Source: Siphonodentalium dalli (taxonomy: Eukaryota; Mollusca; Scaphopoda; Gadilida; Siphonodentaliidae). From it: a stretch of DNA of 64,000 bases. The notes below the pieces were generated by a model. It worked only from the letters and a program-made list of their open reading frames with translations. It had not been told where the DNA came from and searched no databases. Both the position numbers and the translations under genes were made by a program. The DNA lies in contig CP136063.1 in assembly GCA_032622095.1 (NCBI GenBank), forward strand, positions 33,734,987-33,798,986, given 5' to 3'. Within the stretch, counting starts at the first letter, position 1; every line of letters begins with the position of its first letter. This document shows positions 61,201 to 64,000 of this stretch, in pieces.

Positions 61201-63999
61201 GAACAACGTCGGGCTCATCGGCTAGTCTCATATATATTTTTAAGACCTCTGTTTGTTTGTCTGTCTGACTGTATGTCCTTTATAGAATCGAAAACGGGTT
61301 GACCGATCGAGACCAAACTTCCTATCCAAAGGTAAAATCCAACGGGAATCGTCGACGTCGCATTTTGGAGAAGCCCAGAGCACCCATTCTCCACTCTCAG
61401 TCACAAAAAAACGGCACTGCGGTGGTTAATCAAGTGATAATTTAATGAGCGTTTGTTTTTGACGCATCGCTATAAAGAGCGTTTGTTTACCATTCAACGT
61501 TATTAGCATCTGCAGAGAGATATACGGGAACCATACTTTTGAGTGGTTAGACGAGATCTCGGAAACGGGTGGAGCTATCGACTTGAAATTTGGTATGTGA
61601 ATGTATCTTGCCCCGGATACGAATTTTATCGGGCCGCCGAGCCCGTGCGACGCCAGCTTCGCGCATGCGCAGACGAGATATCGGAAACGGTGGAGCTATC
61701 GACTTGAAATTTGCTATGTGAATGTATCTTGCCCCGTGTACGAATTGTATCGGATCGCCGAGCCCGTGCGACGCCAGCTTCGCGCATGCGCATACCAGAT
61801 CTCGGAAACGGGTAGAGCTATCGACTTGAAATTTGGTTTTTGAATAGCCCGGACAACGTCGGGCTCATCGGCTATTCTCATATATTTTTAAGACCTCTGT
61901 TTGTTTGTCTGTCTGTCTGTATGACCTTTATAGAATCGAAAACGGGTTGACCGATCGAGACTAAACTTCCTATCCGAAGGTAAAATCCAACGGGAATCGT
62001 CGACGTCGCATTTTGGAGAAGCCCAGAGCACCCATTCTCCACTCTCATTCACAAAAAACGGCACTGCGGTCGTTAATCAAGTGATAATTTAATGAGCGTT
62101 TGTTTTTGACGCATCGCTATAAAGGGCGTTTGTTTACCATTCAACGTTATTAGCATCTGCAGAGAGATATACGGGAACAATACTTTTGAGTGGTTAGACG
62201 AGATCTCGGAAACGGGTGGAGCTATCGACTTGAAATTTGGTATGTGAATGTATCTTGCCCCAGATACGAATGTTATCGGGTCGCCGAGCCCGTGCGACGC
62301 CAGCTTCGCGCATGCGCAGACCAGATCTCGGAAACGCGTGGAGCTATCGACTTGATATTTGGTTTTTGAATAGACCGAACAACGTCGGGCTCATCTCGGA
62401 AACGGGTGGAGCTATCGACTTGAAATTTGGTTTCTGAATAGCGCGGACAACGTTGGGCTCATCGGCGAGTCTCATATATATTTTGAAGACCTCTGTTTGT
62501 CTGTCTGTATGTCTGTATGTCATTGATACAAATCTACGATTCTCGACCGATCGGGACGAAACTTTGTACGTGTGTGTAGTTTGACCAGGCGGTCGTCAAC
62601 GTCTAATTGGCGAGCCTGTGCGGCGCCCGCTTCGGGCATGCGCAGACGAGATCTCGGAAACGGTGGAGCTATCGACTTGAAATTTGCTATGTGAATGTAT
62701 CTTGCCCCGGATACGAATTGTATCGGGTCGCCGAGCCCGCGCGACGCCAGCTTCGCGCATGCGCAGACCAGATCTCGGAAACGCGTGGAGCTATCGACTT
62801 GATATTTGGTTTTTGAATAGACCGAACAACGTCGGGCTCATCTCGGAAACGGGTGGAGCTATCGACTTGAAATTTGGTTTCTGAATAGCGCGGACAACGT
62901 CGGGCTCATCGGCTAGTCTCATATATATTTTGAAGACCTCTGTTTGTCTGTCTGTATGTCTGTATGTCATTGATACAAATCTACGATTCTCGACCGATCG
63001 GGACGAAACTTGGTACGTGTGTGTAGTTTGACCAGGCGGTCGTCAACGTCATATTGGCGAGCCCGTGCGGCGCCCGCTTCGCGCATGCGCAGACGAGATC
63101 TCGGAAACGGGTGGAGCTATCGACTTGAAATTTGCTATGTGAATGTATCTTGCCCCGGATACGAATTTTATCGGGTCGGCGAGCCCGTGCGACGCCAGGT
63201 TCGCGCATGCGCATACCAGATATCGGAAACGGGTGGAGCTATCGACTTGAAATTTGCTATGTGAATGTATCTTGCCCCGGATACGAATTTTATCGGGTCG
63301 GCGAGCCCGTGTGACGCCAGGTTCGCGCATACGCAGACCAGATATAGGAAACGAGTGGAGCTATCGACTTGAAATTTGCTATGTGAATGTATCTTGCCCC
63401 GGATACGAATTGTATCGGGTCGCCGAGCCCGCGCGACGCCAGCTTCGCGCATGCGCAGACCAGATCTTGGAAACGGGTAGAGCTATCGACTTGAAATTTG
63501 GTTTTTGAATAGCCCGAACAACGTCGGGCTCATCGGCTAGTCTCATATATATTTTTAAGACCTCTGTTTGTTTGTCTGTCTGTCTGTATGTCCTTTATAG
63601 AATCGAAAACGGGTTGACCGATCGAGACCAAACTTCCTATCCAAAGGTAAAATCCAACGGGAATCGTCGACGTCGCATTTTGGAGAAGCCCAGAGCACCC
63701 ATTCTCCACTCTCAGTCACAAAAAACGGCACTGCGGTGGTTAATCAGGTGATAATTTAATGAGCGTTTGTTTTTGACGCATCGCTATAAAGAGCGTTTGT
63801 TTACCATTCAACGTTATTAGCATCTGCAGAGAGATATACGGGAACAATACTTTTGAGTGGTTAGACGAGATCTCGGAAACGGGTGGAGCTATCGTCTTGA
63901 AATTTGCTATGTGAATGTATCTTGCCCCGGATACGAATTTTATCGGGTCGCCGATCCCGTGCGACGTCAGCTTCGCGCATGCGCAGACGAGATCTCGGA
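55220..63999 (+). repeat. 122-bp tandem repeat inside the units
   Basis: The monomer contains CTTGCCCCGGATACGAATTT, TATCGGGTCGCCGAGCCCGT, GCGACGCCAGCTTCGCGCAT, GCGCAGACCAGATCTCGGAA and ACGGGTGGAGCTATCGACTT. Copy number per unit varies from one to about four, which explains unit lengths of 375 to 963 bp. The length is not a multiple of three, so 84- and 94-codon frames recur without being genes. Confidence 0.92.
57431..60602 (+). repeat. 1586-bp higher-order repeat, two full copies
   Basis: A-type plus B-type units of 624 + 962 bp occur at 57431-59016 and 59017-60602 with near identity. Single-base differences are seen, for example at 58029, 59509 and 60373. The following pair (60603-61875) is a shortened version. 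Confidence 0.92.
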
Positions 64000-64000
64000 A

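Larger units (their letters stand above)
55077..64000 (+). mobile_element. Head-to-tail array of Helitron-like units
   Basis: Each unit starts TCTCATATATATTTT and ends in a hairpin AGCCCG-8 nt-CGGGCT, then CATCGG and CTAG, immediately followed by the next TC start. Starts: 55077, 55636, 56011, 56468, 57431, 58055, 59017, 59641, 60603, 61226, 61876, 62470, 62917, 63541 (the last runs out of the window). TC start, 3' hairpin and CTRR end with A on the left flank (55076) are Helitron hallmarks. Two unit types alternate mostly: A (gaagacctctg...tcattgatacaaatctacga) and B (taagacctctg...tcctttatagaatcgaaa). No Rep/helicase is present. Confidence 0.8.

Noticed and set aside
55116-63508. Dozens of 60-120-codon frames in the Helitron array
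   Set aside because: The monomer is 122 bp, so frames shift at every unit; identical peptides on both strands reflect repetition, not selection.
1-64000. tRNA or rRNA genes
   Set aside because: No cloverleaf B-box with matching acceptor stem or rRNA core was recognised by eye; a tRNAscan-type search was not possible here.

Overview
The window looks like repeat-rich nuclear DNA of an invertebrate animal. It is AT-rich, carries animal-type LINE, Helitron, piggyBac-like, DIRS/Ngaro and Polinton (Maverick/adintovirus-like) elements, and shows no bacterial operons. A bivalve or another lophotrochozoan is my guess, with low confidence. I found no complete host gene; one short candidate host exon lies at 17003-17142 (-). 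No tRNA, rRNA or CRISPR array was recognised by eye.

Layout. 1-2241: decayed LINE. 3341-10800: mosaic of two dispersed repeat families (R1, R2), a 37-bp minisatellite (3861-5515) and a captured LINE scrap. 11500-14183: AT-rich DNA with scattered repeats. 14188-16622: non-autonomous piggyBac-like element between TTAA sites. 18765-18975: half of a hAT-like MITE. 18977-35530: decayed Polinton with adenain-like protease, major capsid protein, core protein, penton, chromodomain integrase, packaging ATPase and protein-primed type DNA polymerase B, nearly all on the minus strand. It has an internal 2.7-kb tandem duplication. 35653-37805: a 2.15-kb related mini-element with inverted ends and two convergent genes. 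40350-45045: Ngaro/DIRS-type tyrosine-recombinase retrotransposon (Gag, RT/RNase H, tyrosine recombinase, SGNH hydrolase). 45557-51669: a near-perfect 6.1-kb palindrome bounded by 6-bp direct repeats; each 2.9-kb arm carries a Bcl-2-family gene and a C2H2/poly-Q gene. 54376-54989: LINE 3' end. 55077-64000: head-to-tail array of Helitron-like units expanded by a 122-bp tandem repeat.

Two systems stand out. First, four genes near Polinton ends are each followed by a 16-nt hairpin that matches the animal histone mRNA 3' stem-loop, three with a conserved purine-rich element where the U7 snRNA site would lie. All four have a shared upstream block containing GACGTC/ACGCGCGG motifs. This suggests a promoter-plus-histone-type-3'-end cassette that ties these genes to S phase and SLBP. 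Second, the palindromic element places an anti-apoptosis-type (Bcl-2 fold) gene in both copies of very long terminal inverted repeats, with a 6-bp target duplication as made by Polinton integrases.

The Polinton genes have stops and frameshifts in capsid, penton, ATPase and polymerase, so this copy is a fossil, whereas integrase, protease and several small ORFs stay open.
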